64,000 nt of DNA from Dechloromonas sp. (GCA_016790815.1 JAEUOG010000018.1:1-64000); one strand, 5' to 3'; numbered from the stretch's first letter, positions 11,668 to 22,804 are shown. Notes: a model not told the origin generated them from the letters alone. Numbers and translations: made by a program.

Positions 11668-11744
11668 TGGGGAGTCGCCAAGTTGGTCAAGGCACCGGAT
11701 TTTGATTCCGGCATTCGAAGGTTCGAATCCTTCTTCCCCAGCCA
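11668..11744 (+). tRNA. tRNA-Gln (anticodon TTG)
   Basis: A full cloverleaf is readable: acceptor TGGGGAG pairs with TTCCCCA (last pair G-T). The anticodon stem CCGGA/TCCGG holds loop TTTTGAT with anticodon TTG at 11702-11704. The T-arm reads GAAGGTTCGAATCCTTC, and a discriminator G with encoded CCA completes the gene. Confidence 0.97.
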
Positions 11745-11753
11745 ATTTTCCTT

Positions 11754-11782
11754 CGGGCAGGTCACAAGCCTGCCCGATTTTC
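11754..11782 (+). terminator. Terminator after tRNA-Gln
   Basis: The 8-bp stem CGGGCAGG/CCTGCCCG has a 7-base loop and is followed by ATTTTC. It starts ten bases after the CCA end and probably separates the tRNA from prs, although read-through is possible. Confidence 0.75.
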
Positions 11783-11835
11783 ATTGTGGCGGGCAAATGC
11801 ACGTAAGCATGCAGAAGGTCCGGAGGAATGTGGGA

Positions 11836-12786
11836 ATGGCCTACAACAGCTTGATGGTGTTCACCGGCAATGCCAATCCAAAACTGGCTGCCGACGTCGC
11901 AACGCAACTGAATGTCGATCTCGGCCGCGCCAACGTCGGTCGCTTCTCCGACGGCGAAGTCAGTGTAGAACTTCAGGAACACGTTCGCGGCCGCGACATC
12001 TTCGTGCTGCAATCCACCTGCGCCCCCTGCAACGACAACCTGATGGAACTGCTGGTCATCGTTGATTCGCTCAAACGCGCCTCAGCCGGCCGCATCACCG
12101 CCGCCATCCCCTACTTTGGCTACGCCCGCCAGGACCGCCGTTCGCGCTCCTCGCGCGTGCCCATCGCCGCCAAGCTGGTCGCCAACATGCTCGTCGCTTC
12201 CGGCGTCGACCGCGTGCTGACCATGGACCTGCACGCCGAACAGATTCAGGGCTTCTTCGACATTCCCGTCGACAACATCTACGCCCTGCCCATCCTGCTC
12301 GAAGATATCCAGAAGCAGCATTACGAAAACCCGATGGTCGTTTCGCCCGACCACGGCGGCGTCGTCCGCGCCCGCTCGCTCGCCAAGCGCCTGGAATGCG
12401 ATCTGGCCATCATTGACAAGCGTCGCCCCAAAGCCAACGTCTCTGAAGTGATGAACATCATCGGTGAGGTCGACGGCCGCACCTGCATCATCATGGACGA
12501 CATGGTCGACACCGCCGGCACGCTGTGCAAGGCCGCCACCGCGCTGAAGGCCAATGGCGCCAAGAAGGTCGTTGCCTACTGCACCCACCCTGTGCTGTCT
12601 GGCCCGGCAGTCGAGCGCGTCAACTCGTCCGACCTCGATGCGCTCGTCGTCACCGATACCATTCCGCTGCGCGACGAAGCGTCGACCTCCCCGCGCATCC
12701 GCCAGCTTTCCGTGGCCGAAATCATGGCCGAAACCATTCGCCGGATCAGCAACGACGACTCCGTCTCGTCACTGTTCATCGACTAA
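11836..12786 (+). CDS. prs: Prs, ribose-phosphate pyrophosphokinase
   Basis: Makes PRPP from ribose-5-phosphate and ATP for nucleotide, histidine, tryptophan and NAD synthesis. The protein starts [18 protein letters not shown]. The flexible-loop region FGYARQDRR and the PRPP-binding DDMVDTAGT motif are intact. ATG at 11836, with CGGAGGA about 8 bases upstream, gives 316 residues against a family norm of about 315. Upstream in-frame codons fall inside the tRNA and are ignored. Confidence 0.98.
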   Translation: MAYNSLMVFTGNANPKLAADVATQLNVDLGRANVGRFSDGEVSVELQEHVRGRDIFVLQSTCAPCNDNLMELLVIVDSLKRASAGRITAAIPYFGYARQDRRSRSSRVPIAAKLVANMLVASGVDRVLTMDLHAEQIQGFFDIPVDNIYALPILLEDIQKQHYENPMVVSPDHGGVVRARSLAKRLECDLAIIDKRRPKANVSEVMNIIGEVDGRTCIIMDDMVDTAGTLCKAATALKANGAKKVVAYCTHPVLSGPAVERVNSSDLDALVVTDTIPLRDEASTSPRIRQLSVAEIMAETIRRISNDDSVSSLFID

Positions 12787-12842
12787 GTTTTTTCAACCTT
12801 CCCGCACTGGTCGCGGTTCGGGAAACCTACTGGAGTATCACC

Positions 12843-13448
12843 ATGCAATTTGAACTTAACGCCCAAGCGCGTACGCTGCAGGGAACGGGTGCGAGCCGCC
12901 GCCTGCGTCGCGCTGGCACCGTCCCGGGTATCGTTTACGGTGGCGAAGCTGCACCGCAAAACATCGAAGTCGTCCACAACGACCTGCTACTCAAGCTGAA
13001 GAAGGAAGCCTTCCATTCTTCCATCATCAACCTCGTCGTTGATGGCAAAAAAGAGCAGGTTCTGCTGCGCGATTACCAGATGCACGCCTATCGTCCGCTG
13101 GTTCTGCACGTCGACCTCCAGCGCGTGGACGCCACGCATGAACTGCACATCAAGGTGCCGCTCCACTTCATCAACGAAGAAATTGCCCCGGGCGTCAAGC
13201 TCAAGGGTGGCCTCGTCAACCACGTCGTCACCGAAGTTGACGTGCATTGCCTTGCCAAGGATCTGCCCGAGTTCATCGAAGTCGACCTGGCTGCACTGAA
13301 CATCGGTGACAGCATTCACCTCTCCCAGCTCAAGCTTCCGAACGGCGTCAAGCTCGTTGCCCACACATCTGACGACGTCGTTGTCGGCATCGTCGGCAAG
13401 GGTGGCTCTACTGAACAAGCTGCTGAAGGCGAAGCTGCTGCCGAGTAA
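12843..13448 (+). CDS. rplY: 50S ribosomal protein L25 (Ctc-type, long form)
   Basis: 5S rRNA-binding ribosomal protein. The N-terminal L25 domain contains [19 protein letters not shown]. The C-terminal TL5/Ctc domain (about residues 95-185) makes this the 201-residue long form typical of betaproteobacteria, rather than the short form of enterobacteria. The tail is Ala/Glu-rich. It lies 56 bases after prs on the same strand, a conserved pair. Confidence 0.97.
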   Translation: MQFELNAQARTLQGTGASRRLRRAGTVPGIVYGGEAAPQNIEVVHNDLLLKLKKEAFHSSIINLVVDGKKEQVLLRDYQMHAYRPLVLHVDLQRVDATHELHIKVPLHFINEEIAPGVKLKGGLVNHVVTEVDVHCLAKDLPEFIEVDLAALNIGDSIHLSQLKLPNGVKLVAHTSDDVVVGIVGKGGSTEQAAEGEAAAE

Positions 13449-13470
13449 TATTCGGTCCAAAGCTGCAATG

Positions 13471-13507
13471 GCCGCCGCTGGCATTTTGCCGCCGGCGGCT
13501 TTTTATT
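13471..13507 (+). terminator. Terminator after rplY
   Basis: GCCGCCG pairs with CGGCGGC around an imperfect inner TGGC/GCC stem and is followed by TTTTTATTT. It lies 22 bases after the rplY stop and just before pth. Confidence 0.8.
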
Positions 13508-13516
13508 TAGCCCCAC

Positions 13517-14095
13517 ATGAATCCACTCCGCCTGATCGTCGGCCTCGGCAACCCCGGCCCAGAATACGAAGCCACCCGACACAACGTCGGCTTCTGGTTT
13601 GTCGACCATCTGGCCGACAAGCTGAAAATCTCGCTCGCCCCGCAAGCCAAGTTTTTCGGCAAGGCCGGGCGTATCGGCGAAACCTGGTTGCTGCAGCCAA
13701 GCACCTTCATGAATCGCTCAGGCCAATCAGTGGCCGCACTGGCCAACTTCTACAAGATTCCTCCGGAAGAGATTCTGGTCATCCACGACGAGCTTGATCT
13801 GCCCCCCGGCGGCATTCGGCTCAAGCAGGGCGGCGGCAACGGCGGGCACAACGGACTGAAAGACATTCAGGCCAAGCTCGGCACGCCGAACTTCTGGCGC
13901 CTGCGCCTCGGCATCGGCCACCCGCGCACCCTTGGCCTGTCCCAACAAGTCGTTGATTTCGTTCTGCATCAGCCGCGCAAGGAAGAGTTGCCGGATATCG
14001 AACAAGCCCTGGCCCGCTGCCTGCTGGCCTGGCCCAAACTCGCTGCCGGAGATTTCGCCGGCGCCCAACAACAGTTGCACGGCAAAGCCGTATAG
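13517..14095 (+). CDS. pth: Pth, peptidyl-tRNA hydrolase
   Basis: Recycles peptidyl-tRNA released from stalled ribosomes. Characteristic blocks are [19 protein letters not shown] (with the catalytic His22-type residue), FMNRSGQSV, and [13 protein letters not shown] with the second functional His. 192 residues, normal. The start ATG lies at the end of the rplY terminator, so transcription is either read-through or from a promoter inside rplY. Confidence 0.97.
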   Translation: MNPLRLIVGLGNPGPEYEATRHNVGFWFVDHLADKLKISLAPQAKFFGKAGRIGETWLLQPSTFMNRSGQSVAALANFYKIPPEEILVIHDELDLPPGGIRLKQGGGNGGHNGLKDIQAKLGTPNFWRLRLGIGHPRTLGLSQQVVDFVLHQPRKEELPDIEQALARCLLAWPKLAAGDFAGAQQQLHGKAV

Positions 14096-14119
14096 TTAGC
14101 TCAATTTTTAGGAAAACCC

Positions 14120-15211
<1,092 letters not shown>

Positions 15212-15253
15212 TCAAACGCCTAGAATGAGAGCATAGTCAGCAACCTTCTATCC

Positions 15254-16999
15254 ATGAGCCGCGCCACAGCCGCAGTCAGCCCCCAAGCTCTTCCTGACAA
15301 GGACGCCCTGTCAGGAAGCATTCTGTTGCGTGCCTTCGACCAGAGCAACGAGGCCATGCTGGTCACTGACTGCGAGAATCTGATCGTCGCGGTCAACCTT
15401 GCCCTTTGCCGAATGAGCGGCTATTCGCGTGACGAGCTGATCGGGCAGAATCCGCGCATTTTGTCCTCAGGTCGGGCTTCTCCAGAATTTTATGCTGCCA
15501 TGTGGCAGACGCTGGGGAATCAGGATTTTTGGGAAGGCGAAATCTGGAACAAGCAGAAGCATGGCGCCAACTATCCGCGCAGCCTGAAGATTTCAGTGTT
15601 GCGCGAAGCCGACGGCAGCATTGGAAACTACGTCGCAAACTATAGCGAGATCGATGCCAACCACGAAGTTGCCGACCGCCTGGCCTACCTGGCCTACCAC
15701 GATCCGCTGACCAACCTGCCCAATCGGCTGGCTTTCGAGTCGCAGCTGGCGCAGTCGCTGCGCAGTTGCGAACGTGAGGGCTACCAGTTGGCGCTCATGC
15801 TGATCGACCTCGATAATTTCAAGAACATAAACGACACGCTGGGCCACCATGTCGGCGACCAGCTATTGCAAAACGTGGCGCTGCGACTGCGTGAATGCGT
15901 TCGCGCCAGCGATCTGGTGGCCCGAATCGGTGGCGACGAGTTCGTGGTCGTCCTGCCCGATATCGAATCGCCGCTCACCGCTGCTCGCGTCGCGAGCAAG
16001 ATTCAGAGCAACCTGGCCGACAGCTACCGGATTGCCGATCACATCCTGTATGCCACACCCAGCATCGGCATCAGCCTCTACCCGATCGATGGCAACGACC
16101 CAGTCACGCTGTTGCGCAACGCGGATACGGCGATGTACCACGCGAAAAGCGCCGGCCGTAACAACCATCAGTTTTATACGGCGCGAATGAATGAAGCAGC
16201 GGGCGAACGCCTGGCGATGGAGAATGAGTTGCGTCAGGCCATTGCCGCGATTTCACCCGCCAACAGCGAGTTTTCCCTGCACTTCCAGCCGCAGGTGGAG
16301 ACGGTCAGTGGTCGCGCCCTTGGTGTCGAGGCCCTGCTACGCTGGAACAATCCGAAGTTCGGCGCGGTTTCACCAATGCGTTTCATCAGCATTGCCGAAG
16401 AAACCGGCCTGATCCAGCCGCTTGGCGACTGGGTGATCTGGGAAACCTGCCGACTGATCCGCATGATGAAACTGCAGGGCGTCGACGGGATCCGCGTCGC
16501 CATCAACATCTCGGCCCAGCAATTACGTCACGAAAACCTGCTGTTGCTTGTCCGTGGCGCATTGGCTTGCTATGACCTGCTTCCGGAAGATATCGAACTG
16601 GAAATCACGGAGAGCACGGCAATGGAAAACCCGGAAATGACGCTCTCCATCCTCGATCAACTGGCTGCCATGGGCATCGTACTGGCCATCGACGATTTCG
16701 GCACGGGCTATTCCTCGCTGGCCTACCTCAAGCATCTGCCGATCAAGCGCCTCAAACTCGACCGCTCCTTTGTCACCGACATCGAGACCGACGTCAACGA
16801 CGCGGCTATCTGTGCCGCCACCATCGCGCTGGGCCACAGCCTGGGTCTCGAACTGGTGGCCGAGGGTGTCGAAACCGATGAACAGCGCGCTTTTCTGGCA
16901 AATCTGGGCTGCGACATGCTGCAGGGTTACTTTTTCAGCCGGCCCATGCCGTTCGAGGATACCGTCGCTTACCTCAAGGCCAGGCTCGCCGAACAATAG
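15254..16999 (+). CDS. PAS-GGDEF-EAL c-di-GMP turnover protein (both catalytic domains intact)
   Basis: Soluble 581-residue protein. A PAS domain (about 25-135) is followed by a diguanylate cyclase domain with GGDEF at 226-230 and a complete inhibitory I-site RASD (217-220) exactly five residues upstream. An EAL domain (about 325-575) keeps ExLLR (E359), the asparagine in INIS, EITES, DDFGTGYSS and AEGVE. Both activities are therefore predicted, with product inhibition of synthesis and PAS-dependent switching. It follows ychF by 42 bases and is convergent with the aminopropyltransferase gene. The signal sensed is unknown. Confidence 0.93.
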   Translation: MSRATAAVSPQALPDKDALSGSILLRAFDQSNEAMLVTDCENLIVAVNLALCRMSGYSRDELIGQNPRILSSGRASPEFYAAMWQTLGNQDFWEGEIWNKQKHGANYPRSLKISVLREADGSIGNYVANYSEIDANHEVADRLAYLAYHDPLTNLPNRLAFESQLAQSLRSCEREGYQLALMLIDLDNFKNINDTLGHHVGDQLLQNVALRLRECVRASDLVARIGGDEFVVVLPDIESPLTAARVASKIQSNLADSYRIADHILYATPSIGISLYPIDGNDPVTLLRNADTAMYHAKSAGRNNHQFYTARMNEAAGERLAMENELRQAIAAISPANSEFSLHFQPQVETVSGRALGVEALLRWNNPKFGAVSPMRFISIAEETGLIQPLGDWVIWETCRLIRMMKLQGVDGIRVAINISAQQLRHENLLLLVRGALACYDLLPEDIELEITESTAMENPEMTLSILDQLAAMGIVLAIDDFGTGYSSLAYLKHLPIKRLKLDRSFVTDIETDVNDAAICAATIALGHSLGLELVAEGVETDEQRAFLANLGCDMLQGYFFSRPMPFEDTVAYLKARLAEQ

Positions 17000-17025
17000 C
17001 GTTCGGCCATCTACGAAGCTGATCG

Positions 17026-18525
17026 CTAGCGGATGACCTTGCGCCACTCGGCCTCGAAATAACGCACCAGCACCTGATTGTTCAATTGGTTGACCTCGGC
17101 CGGCAGGCGCGCCATGTCGGCCGGAAACGCGAACAGTCCAGGCAGGACTTCGGATGTCAAAAACCGGGTTTTTTCCGGGTCGACCGTAGCAGGCGAGAAT
17201 GCTTGTCGGCCGGCGATGATGTAGCCCCATTCGCCAAACGACGGCACCAGCGCGTGATACGGGGCCGTCTTGAAGCCGACGCTTTCCAGCGTGCTCACCA
17301 CGCACCAGTAGGTTTGGCGCGCAAAGAACGGCGAGGTCGACTGCACGACGATCAGGCCATGCGCAGACAGGCGTTTTTCGAGCAGGCGATAGAAGGCCGA
17401 GGTGTAGAGCTTGCCGAGCGCGAAATTGGCCGGGTCGGGGAAGTCGATAACGACGAAATCGAAGTACTCGCGGCTCTCCTCCAGCCATTGCAGGGCGTCG
17501 GCGTTGACTACCTTCACTCTGGGCGAACTCAGGGCCCCTTGGTTCAGCGCTACGAGGGCTGGCGACGTCGAGAACAGATCGGTCATCGCCGGGTCCAGAT
17601 CGACCAGCGTCACCGACTCGACATTCGGGTACTTCAGGACTTCACGCACCGCCAAACCATCGCCGCCCCCGAGCACCAGAACCCGCTTCGCCCCCGGCAG
17701 GCTGGCGAGACCGGGATGGACCAAGGCCTCGTGGTAGCGATATTCGTCGTGCGACGAGAACTGCAGATTGTTGTTGATGAACAGTCGTAGATCGTCACGC
17801 CAGCGCGTCACGACGATGCGCTGGTAGGGCGTGGTTTCGGCATGGATGATGTCGTCGGCGTAGAGCTGGGTTTCCGCAAAACTGGTCAGCTGCCCGGCGC
17901 CGGCGAAACCGGCGGTGAGCAGGCCGAATGCCGTCCAGCTCTGAACAGCCAGCCAGCGTCGCGATGGAAGTTGATCGCGAAAAAGATGCAGCGCCCAGAG
18001 TGCCACGGCAACATTCAGGAGACCGAACAACAAGCCGGTGCGCACCATGCCGATGTGCGGCGCCAACACGAGGGGAAAGAGGATGGACACCACCAGCGCA
18101 CCGAGATAATCGAAGGTGAGCACTTGCGACACAAGATCCTTGAAGGCCAGCTCGCGCTTCAGAATGCGCATGACCAGCGGGATTTCGAGGCCGACCAGCA
18201 CGCCGACGCCGAACACCGCGAGGTACAGCACCAGCTTGAACGGCCCTGCGAGCCATGTAAAAACCAGAAACAGGCCGATGGCCGAAAAGCCGCCGAGGAG
18301 GCCGACCATGAGTTCGATCTGGATAAATCGCCCGATCAGGTCGCGCGTGATGTATTTTGACAGCCACGAACCGACCCCCATGGCGAACAGGTAGCTGCCG
18401 ATCACCGTCGAGAACTGCGTCACCGAATCGCCGAGCAGGTAAGACGACAGCGCGCCTGCGATCAATTCGTAGGCCAGCCCGCAGGAGGCGATGACGAAAA
18501 CCGAAAAAAGGAGGGCATGACGCAT
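17026..18525 (-). CDS. Membrane-bound polyamine aminopropyltransferase (spermidine synthase-like)
   Basis: The N-terminal half has about six to seven transmembrane segments (residues 1-215). The C-terminal half is a spermidine synthase fold with SAM-type loop VLVLGGGDGLAVREVLKYP, acidic VDLDP and the catalytic-loop motif IDFPDP. The start is placed at MRHALLFSVF, which matches family N-termini; an ATG 24 codons further upstream gives a basic, non-hydrophobic extension. No S-adenosylmethionine decarboxylase gene is nearby. Such fused membrane forms often neighbour DUF350 and DUF4178 genes, which here lie about 26 kb away. The substrate is not certain. Confidence 0.85.
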   Translation of the reverse strand: MRHALLFSVFVIASCGLAYELIAGALSSYLLGDSVTQFSTVIGSYLFAMGVGSWLSKYITRDLIGRFIQIELMVGLLGGFSAIGLFLVFTWLAGPFKLVLYLAVFGVGVLVGLEIPLVMRILKRELAFKDLVSQVLTFDYLGALVVSILFPLVLAPHIGMVRTGLLFGLLNVAVALWALHLFRDQLPSRRWLAVQSWTAFGLLTAGFAGAGQLTSFAETQLYADDIIHAETTPYQRIVVTRWRDDLRLFINNNLQFSSHDEYRYHEALVHPGLASLPGAKRVLVLGGGDGLAVREVLKYPNVESVTLVDLDPAMTDLFSTSPALVALNQGALSSPRVKVVNADALQWLEESREYFDFVVIDFPDPANFALGKLYTSAFYRLLEKRLSAHGLIVVQSTSPFFARQTYWCVVSTLESVGFKTAPYHALVPSFGEWGYIIAGRQAFSPATVDPEKTRFLTSEVLPGLFAFPADMARLPAEVNQLNNQVLVRYFEAEWRKVIR

Positions 18526-18634
18526 GGGCAACGATCTTACTCGAAATGACGGGAACGGCTTGCCGAGAGAGCGGTCTGAGCGCAGTCGGCATTTCATTTT
18601 GGGTCATTTTTTCCGGTCGACCGTGGGAATCACT

Positions 18635-19192
18635 GTGAATCGCATCACCGCTCTCCTGTTTGCCGCATTGCTGGCCCCTGCCCAGGCCGCCGAGTACGTC
18701 ATCGACCCGACGCACACCTACGCCAGCTTCGAGATCGACCACCTCGGCTTTTCGACACAACGGGGTCAATTCAACCGCAGCAGCGGGGTCGTCGAATTCA
18801 ATCCCGAGGACAAAACCGGCCGCATCGACATCAGCATCGAAACAGCGTCGCTCGACACCGGTTTCGAATTGCGTGACGACGTGCTGCGCGGAGAAGACTG
18901 GTTCAAGGCCAAGGACTTCCCGTACATTTTCTTTCGCAGCCAGAAACTGATTTTCACCGACGACAAACTGAGCGCCGTCGTCGGTGATCTCGTCATGCTC
19001 GGTGAAACAAGGCCGATGCGACTGGAGGTTGCCCGCTTCAAGTGCGGACTCAATCTGGCCAGCCGCAAGCGCGGTTGTGGCGCCGACGCCATCGGGGTGC
19101 TCCGCCGCTCCGAATTCGGCCTGAACAACGGCCTGCCCTTCATCGGCGACGAAGTCCGCCTGCGTATCCAGGTCGAAGCCTATCTGCCCTGA
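18635..19192 (+). CDS. YceI family periplasmic lipocalin-like protein
   Basis: About 185 residues with a signal peptide (to about residue 17, APAQA). The YceI beta-barrel signature is YVIDPTHTYASFEIDHLGFS. The fold binds polyisoprenoids or other hydrophobic ligands in the periplasm. The GTG start at 18635 is preferred because it gives a proper signal peptide; a GTG four codons earlier or a more distant ATG inside the aminopropyltransferase 5' end are alternatives. Divergent from that gene, with about 110 bases between them. Confidence 0.88.
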   Translation: MNRITALLFAALLAPAQAAEYVIDPTHTYASFEIDHLGFSTQRGQFNRSSGVVEFNPEDKTGRIDISIETASLDTGFELRDDVLRGEDWFKAKDFPYIFFRSQKLIFTDDKLSAVVGDLVMLGETRPMRLEVARFKCGLNLASRKRGCGADAIGVLRRSEFGLNNGLPFIGDEVRLRIQVEAYLP

Positions 19193-19282
19193 ATGTCGTC
19201 GTGACCCAGGCGCTAAAGTCACACGCCAATCCCCTGTTTCTGCGAAAATAGCACCCCCCTTTTGCTGTTCCCGGACACCCCA

Positions 19283-20392
19283 ATGCCACCCCATCCTGCC
19301 ATAGCCAGCACCGCCGAGATCGTCGCCGAACTCAAGGCCGGCCGCATGGTCATCCTGGTCGATGAAGAAGACCGCGAAAACGAGGGAGACCTCGTCATGG
19401 CCGCCGAACACATCACGCCCGAGGCAATCAACTTCATGGCCAAGCATGGCCGCGGCCTGATCTGCCTGACGCTGACCGAAGCCCGCTGCCGCAAGCTCGG
19501 CTTGGTTCAGATGGCCAAGAACAACAAGACCCAGTACGGCACCGCCTTCACCGTCTCGATCGAAGCTGCCGAAGGCGTCACCACCGGCATCTCGGCTGCA
19601 GACCGGGCGCGCACCATCCAGGTTGCCGTCGCCAAGAACACGACCATCGACGACATCGTCCAGCCCGGCCACGTTTTCCCGATCACCGCCCGCGAAGGCG
19701 GCGTGCTGGTCCGTGCCGGCCACACCGAAGCGGGTTGTGACCTGGCCGGCATGGCTGGCCTCGAACCCTCCTCGGTCATCTGCGAAATCATGAACGACGA
19801 CGGCACCATGGCCCGCCTGCCGGAACTCATGGAATTCGCCAAGGAACACGGCCTCAAGATCGGCACCATCGCCGACCTCATCCACTACCGCGCCGCCTCC
19901 GAAACCCTGGTCAAGCGCGTCACGAGCAAGACGATCAGCACTGCACACGGCGAATTCACCATGCACGCCTATGTCGATCAGGCGAGCGGCGCGACCCACC
20001 TGGCACTGGTCAAGGGCAGCATCCCGTCCGGCGGTGAAACGCTGGTTCGCGTGCATGAACCCCTCTCGGTGCTCGATTTCCTCGACCCCTCAAGCAAGCG
20101 CCAGTCATTCTCGATCGAAGAGGCGCAGGCAGCCATGACCAAGTTTGGCCACGGCGTCATCGTTCTCATGCACCGTCCTGAAGACGGCGAAGCCATCCTG
20201 TCGCGCCTGACCGGCACCGCGCCGAGCGCCCCGGTCAAATGGGATCCGCGCACCTACGGCATCGGCGCCCAGATCCTGCGCGATCTTGGCGTTTCCAAAA
20301 TGCGCCTTCTCTCCAGCCCGCGCAAGATGCCCTCCATGACCGGCTTCGAACTCGAAGTCACCGGTTTCGTCACCACGTTAGCGGAGCTGTAG
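19283..20392 (+). CDS. ribBA: RibB-RibA-like fusion: DHBP synthase with degenerate GTP cyclohydrolase II domain
   Basis: The N-terminal domain (1-205) is 3,4-dihydroxy-2-butanone-4-phosphate synthase with intact [18 protein letters not shown] and RAGHTEAG motifs. The C-terminal domain (210-369) resembles GTP cyclohydrolase II, but the zinc site that should read CxGD-x-RCDC is replaced by [15 protein letters not shown], with no cysteines. It is therefore unlikely to make the pyrimidine precursor, and a separate ribA should exist elsewhere. ATG at 19283 is used; a TTG seven codons earlier is also in frame. ribH follows after 2 bases. Confidence 0.93.
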   Translation: MPPHPAIASTAEIVAELKAGRMVILVDEEDRENEGDLVMAAEHITPEAINFMAKHGRGLICLTLTEARCRKLGLVQMAKNNKTQYGTAFTVSIEAAEGVTTGISAADRARTIQVAVAKNTTIDDIVQPGHVFPITAREGGVLVRAGHTEAGCDLAGMAGLEPSSVICEIMNDDGTMARLPELMEFAKEHGLKIGTIADLIHYRAASETLVKRVTSKTISTAHGEFTMHAYVDQASGATHLALVKGSIPSGGETLVRVHEPLSVLDFLDPSSKRQSFSIEEAQAAMTKFGHGVIVLMHRPEDGEAILSRLTGTAPSAPVKWDPRTYGIGAQILRDLGVSKMRLLSSPRKMPSMTGFELEVTGFVTTLAEL

Positions 20393-20394
20393 CC

Positions 20395-20868
20395 ATGTCC
20401 CGTTTCGACAATATCTTTGAATACGACAACAACCTCAACGGTGCCGGCCTCAGAGTCGGCATCGTGATGGCGCGCTTCAACCTGCCCATCTGCGAAGCCC
20501 TGCTCTCCTCCTGCGTCAATGAACTCAAACGTCTCGGCGTCGCCGATGCCGACATGACCATCGCCAACGTCCCCGGCGCGCTGGAAATCCCGCTCGTCCT
20601 GCAGACCATGGCGCAAAGCGGCAGCTTCGATGCGCTGGTCGCGCTGGGCGCCGTCATCCGCGGCGACACCTACCACTTCGAAGTGGTTTCCAACGACGCC
20701 TGCCGCGCCATCATGGAAGTCCAGCTCGATACCGGCGTGCCCATCGCCAACGGCATCCTGACCTGCGACACCGACGAACAGGCCGAAGTCCGTACCCAGC
20801 CGAAGGGCAGCGATTGTGCCCAGGCCGCCATCGAAATGGCCAACCTTCAGAAAGCCCTGCTCCAATGA
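20395..20868 (+). CDS. ribH: RibH, 6,7-dimethyl-8-ribityllumazine synthase
   Basis: Penultimate step of riboflavin synthesis, normally forming an icosahedral 60-mer. Signature blocks are [21 protein letters not shown] and [15 protein letters not shown], with the catalytic His in the last. 157 residues. Its ATG follows the ribBA stop by 2 bases, and its stop overlaps nusB (ATGA). The rib-nusB-thiL-pgpA order is classical. Confidence 0.97.
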   Translation: MSRFDNIFEYDNNLNGAGLRVGIVMARFNLPICEALLSSCVNELKRLGVADADMTIANVPGALEIPLVLQTMAQSGSFDALVALGAVIRGDTYHFEVVSNDACRAIMEVQLDTGVPIANGILTCDTDEQAEVRTQPKGSDCAQAAIEMANLQKALLQ

Positions 20869-21353
20869 CCACCTTCCTCAGCGACAGCGAACATCCCCAC
20901 GACGTCAAGGAGCCGCCCAAGTCGGCCCGCCGTCGCGCCCGCGAATTCGTCCTGCAGGGCCTCTACCAGTGGCGTGTCGGCGGCGCCGACGAGGCTGCAA
21001 TCGAAGCCTATGCGCCTGAACAGGAAGGCTTCGCCAAGGCCGACCGCGAATTCTTCGTCGGCACCCTGCGTGGCGTCATCGGCCAGCGCGAGAGCCTGGT
21101 TTCACAAGTCACGGCGCACCTTGACCGCCCCTTCAGCGAACTCTCGCCTATTGAAGCCTGCGTGCTGTTGATGGGCGCCTTCGAGATGAACAACCATCCC
21201 GAAACCCCCTACCGCGTCGTTATCAACGAATCCATCGAACTGGCCAAGTCCTTTGGCGGCACCGACGGCCACAAGTACGTCAATGGCGTGCTCGACAAGA
21301 TCGCGGCCGTCGTTCGCGCCGACGAGGTTGCGGCGCGCAAGCAGGGCAAGTAA
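20865..21353 (+). CDS. nusB: NusB, transcription antitermination factor
   Basis: Binds boxA RNA with NusE (S10) in the rRNA antitermination complex. 162 residues with the basic [16 protein letters not shown] block and the C-terminal [21 protein letters not shown] segment. ATG at 20865 overlaps the ribH stop; longer in-frame readings enter ribH. An acidic leader of about 17 residues precedes the core. Confidence 0.97.
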   Translation: MTTFLSDSEHPHDVKEPPKSARRRAREFVLQGLYQWRVGGADEAAIEAYAPEQEGFAKADREFFVGTLRGVIGQRESLVSQVTAHLDRPFSELSPIEACVLLMGAFEMNNHPETPYRVVINESIELAKSFGGTDGHKYVNGVLDKIAAVVRADEVAARKQGK

Positions 21354-21357
21354 CTCG

Positions 21358-22335
21358 ATGCCGGGCGAGTTTGACCTGATCAACACGTATTTCGCCCGGC
21401 CCACCCCCACGGCCGTCCTCGGCCCCGGCGACGACTGCGCGCTCATTGCGCCGTCGCCCGGCAAGCAACTGGCGGTAACCACCGACATGCTGGTCGCCGG
21501 CACGCATTTCCTGCCCGATACCGACCCGCGAAATCTCGGCTGGAAAGCGCTGGCCGTCAACATTTCCGACCTCGCCGCAATGGGCGCCCAGCCGCGCTGG
21601 GTCACGCTGGCCGGTTCGCTTCCTGCGGTCGACGAGCCCTGGATTGCCAAATTCGCCGAAGGCTTTTTTGCCTGTGCGGCAGAGTACGGCGTCGACGTCA
21701 TCGGTGGCGACACCACCAAAGGCCCACTCAACGTCTGCGTCACGGCCATCGGCGAAGTCGAACCCGGTCAGGCGCTCCGCCGTGACGGTGCACAGCCTGG
21801 CGACCAGATCTGGGTGTCTGGCCGTCCGGGACTGGCCAGCCTCGGCCTGGCTCACCTGCAAAACAAGGTCAAGCTGCCCGAACCGTGGCCGCGCCTGTGC
21901 ATCGGCGCCCTCGAAAAGCCACGGCCGCGCGTCGCCCTCGGCCTTGCCCTGAACGGCATTGCCAGCGCCGCCATCGACGTTTCCGACGGCCTGCTCGCCG
22001 ATCTCGGCCACATCGCCGAACGATCGGGCTGCGCGGCTGCCGTCAAGCTCGTCCAGCTACCTCATTTGCCCAAGGGCGAGAGCTACGACGCCGACCTCCG
22101 GCGCATCGCCCTCGAATGCCAACTGACCGGCGGCGACGATTACGAGTTGTGTTTCACCGCGCCCGGCACGCACAGCCTGGCCATCGCGCAGATCGCCGCA
22201 ACGCTGGAACTGCCGCTCTGGAACATCGGCGAGATGGTGGCCGGCACCACAGGCAACGTCACCGTTTTCGATCCAGACGGCAAGCCCGTCGAATTCGGCC
22301 AGAAGGGATACGACCACTTTGGCCAAACCGCCTAG
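21358..22335 (+). CDS. thiL: ThiL, thiamine-monophosphate kinase
   Basis: Phosphorylates thiamine monophosphate to the active cofactor. The N-terminal GPGDDCALI motif, the metal site TTDMLVAGTHF, NISDLAAMGA and GGDTTKGP are all intact, with DVSDGLLADLGH in the second half. 325 residues. It starts 4 bases after nusB, and its 3' end overlaps pgpA by 17 bases. Confidence 0.97.
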   Translation: MPGEFDLINTYFARPTPTAVLGPGDDCALIAPSPGKQLAVTTDMLVAGTHFLPDTDPRNLGWKALAVNISDLAAMGAQPRWVTLAGSLPAVDEPWIAKFAEGFFACAAEYGVDVIGGDTTKGPLNVCVTAIGEVEPGQALRRDGAQPGDQIWVSGRPGLASLGLAHLQNKVKLPEPWPRLCIGALEKPRPRVALGLALNGIASAAIDVSDGLLADLGHIAERSGCAAAVKLVQLPHLPKGESYDADLRRIALECQLTGGDDYELCFTAPGTHSLAIAQIAATLELPLWNIGEMVAGTTGNVTVFDPDGKPVEFGQKGYDHFGQTA

Positions 22336-22804
22336 CGTCCGCTTCCTGCTCGCCCACCCGGCCCATTTTTTTGCTTTGGGTTGCGGCAGCGGGCTGGCCC
22401 CGAAAGCGCCAGGCACCTTCGGCACGCTGTTCGCGTGGGTCACGTTTGCCCTGTTCCACCACCATTTTTCCGATTTCGGCCTTCTTTTCCTGTTGACCGC
22501 AGCATACCTCGCCGGCATCTGGTTCATCGACGTCACCGGCCGCGCCATCGGCGACCCCGACCACGGCAGCATCGTCTGGGACGAAATCGTGCCCTTCTGG
22601 CTCATCCTGCTCATGACGCCCGACACCTTCCTCTGGCAGCTGGCCGCCTTCGCACTCTTCCGCTATTTCGACATCACCAAGCCGCAACCAGCCCGCTACT
22701 TCGACCAGCATGTCAAAAACGGCTTCGGCGTCATGGCCGACGACCTTGTTGCGGCCGGCTACACTTTGCTCTGTCTCGCCCTGCTCAAGATCGTTTTCGC
22801 CTGA
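22319..22804 (+). CDS. pgpA: PgpA, phosphatidylglycerophosphatase A
   Basis: Inner-membrane phosphatase making phosphatidylglycerol. 161 residues with a GCGSGLAPKAPGTFGTLF loop, the acidic IVWDEIVPFW motif and three to four hydrophobic segments. The best start is TTG at 22319, inside the end of thiL, which gives MAKPPSVRFLLAHP. This is another TTG-initiated gene in a tightly packed run. Confidence 0.94.
   Translation: MAKPPSVRFLLAHPAHFFALGCGSGLAPKAPGTFGTLFAWVTFALFHHHFSDFGLLFLLTAAYLAGIWFIDVTGRAIGDPDHGSIVWDEIVPFWLILLMTPDTFLWQLAAFALFRYFDITKPQPARYFDQHVKNGFGVMADDLVAAGYTLLCLALLKIVFA

Noticed and set aside
11683..11835. Longer N-terminus for prs running through the tRNA-Gln gene
   Set aside because: The added residues are translated tRNA, and the conserved Prs start with a good ribosome binding site is at 11836.
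19193..19282. Possible FMN riboswitch before ribBA
   Set aside because: Only 90 bases are available and none of the conserved FMN aptamer blocks is visible.
17795..20056. Long open frame (753 codons) on the minus strand across the aminopropyltransferase, yceI and ribBA genes
   Set aside because: It is antisense or out of frame to three well-supported genes and has composition typical of shadow frames in GC-rich DNA, with no recognisable motif.
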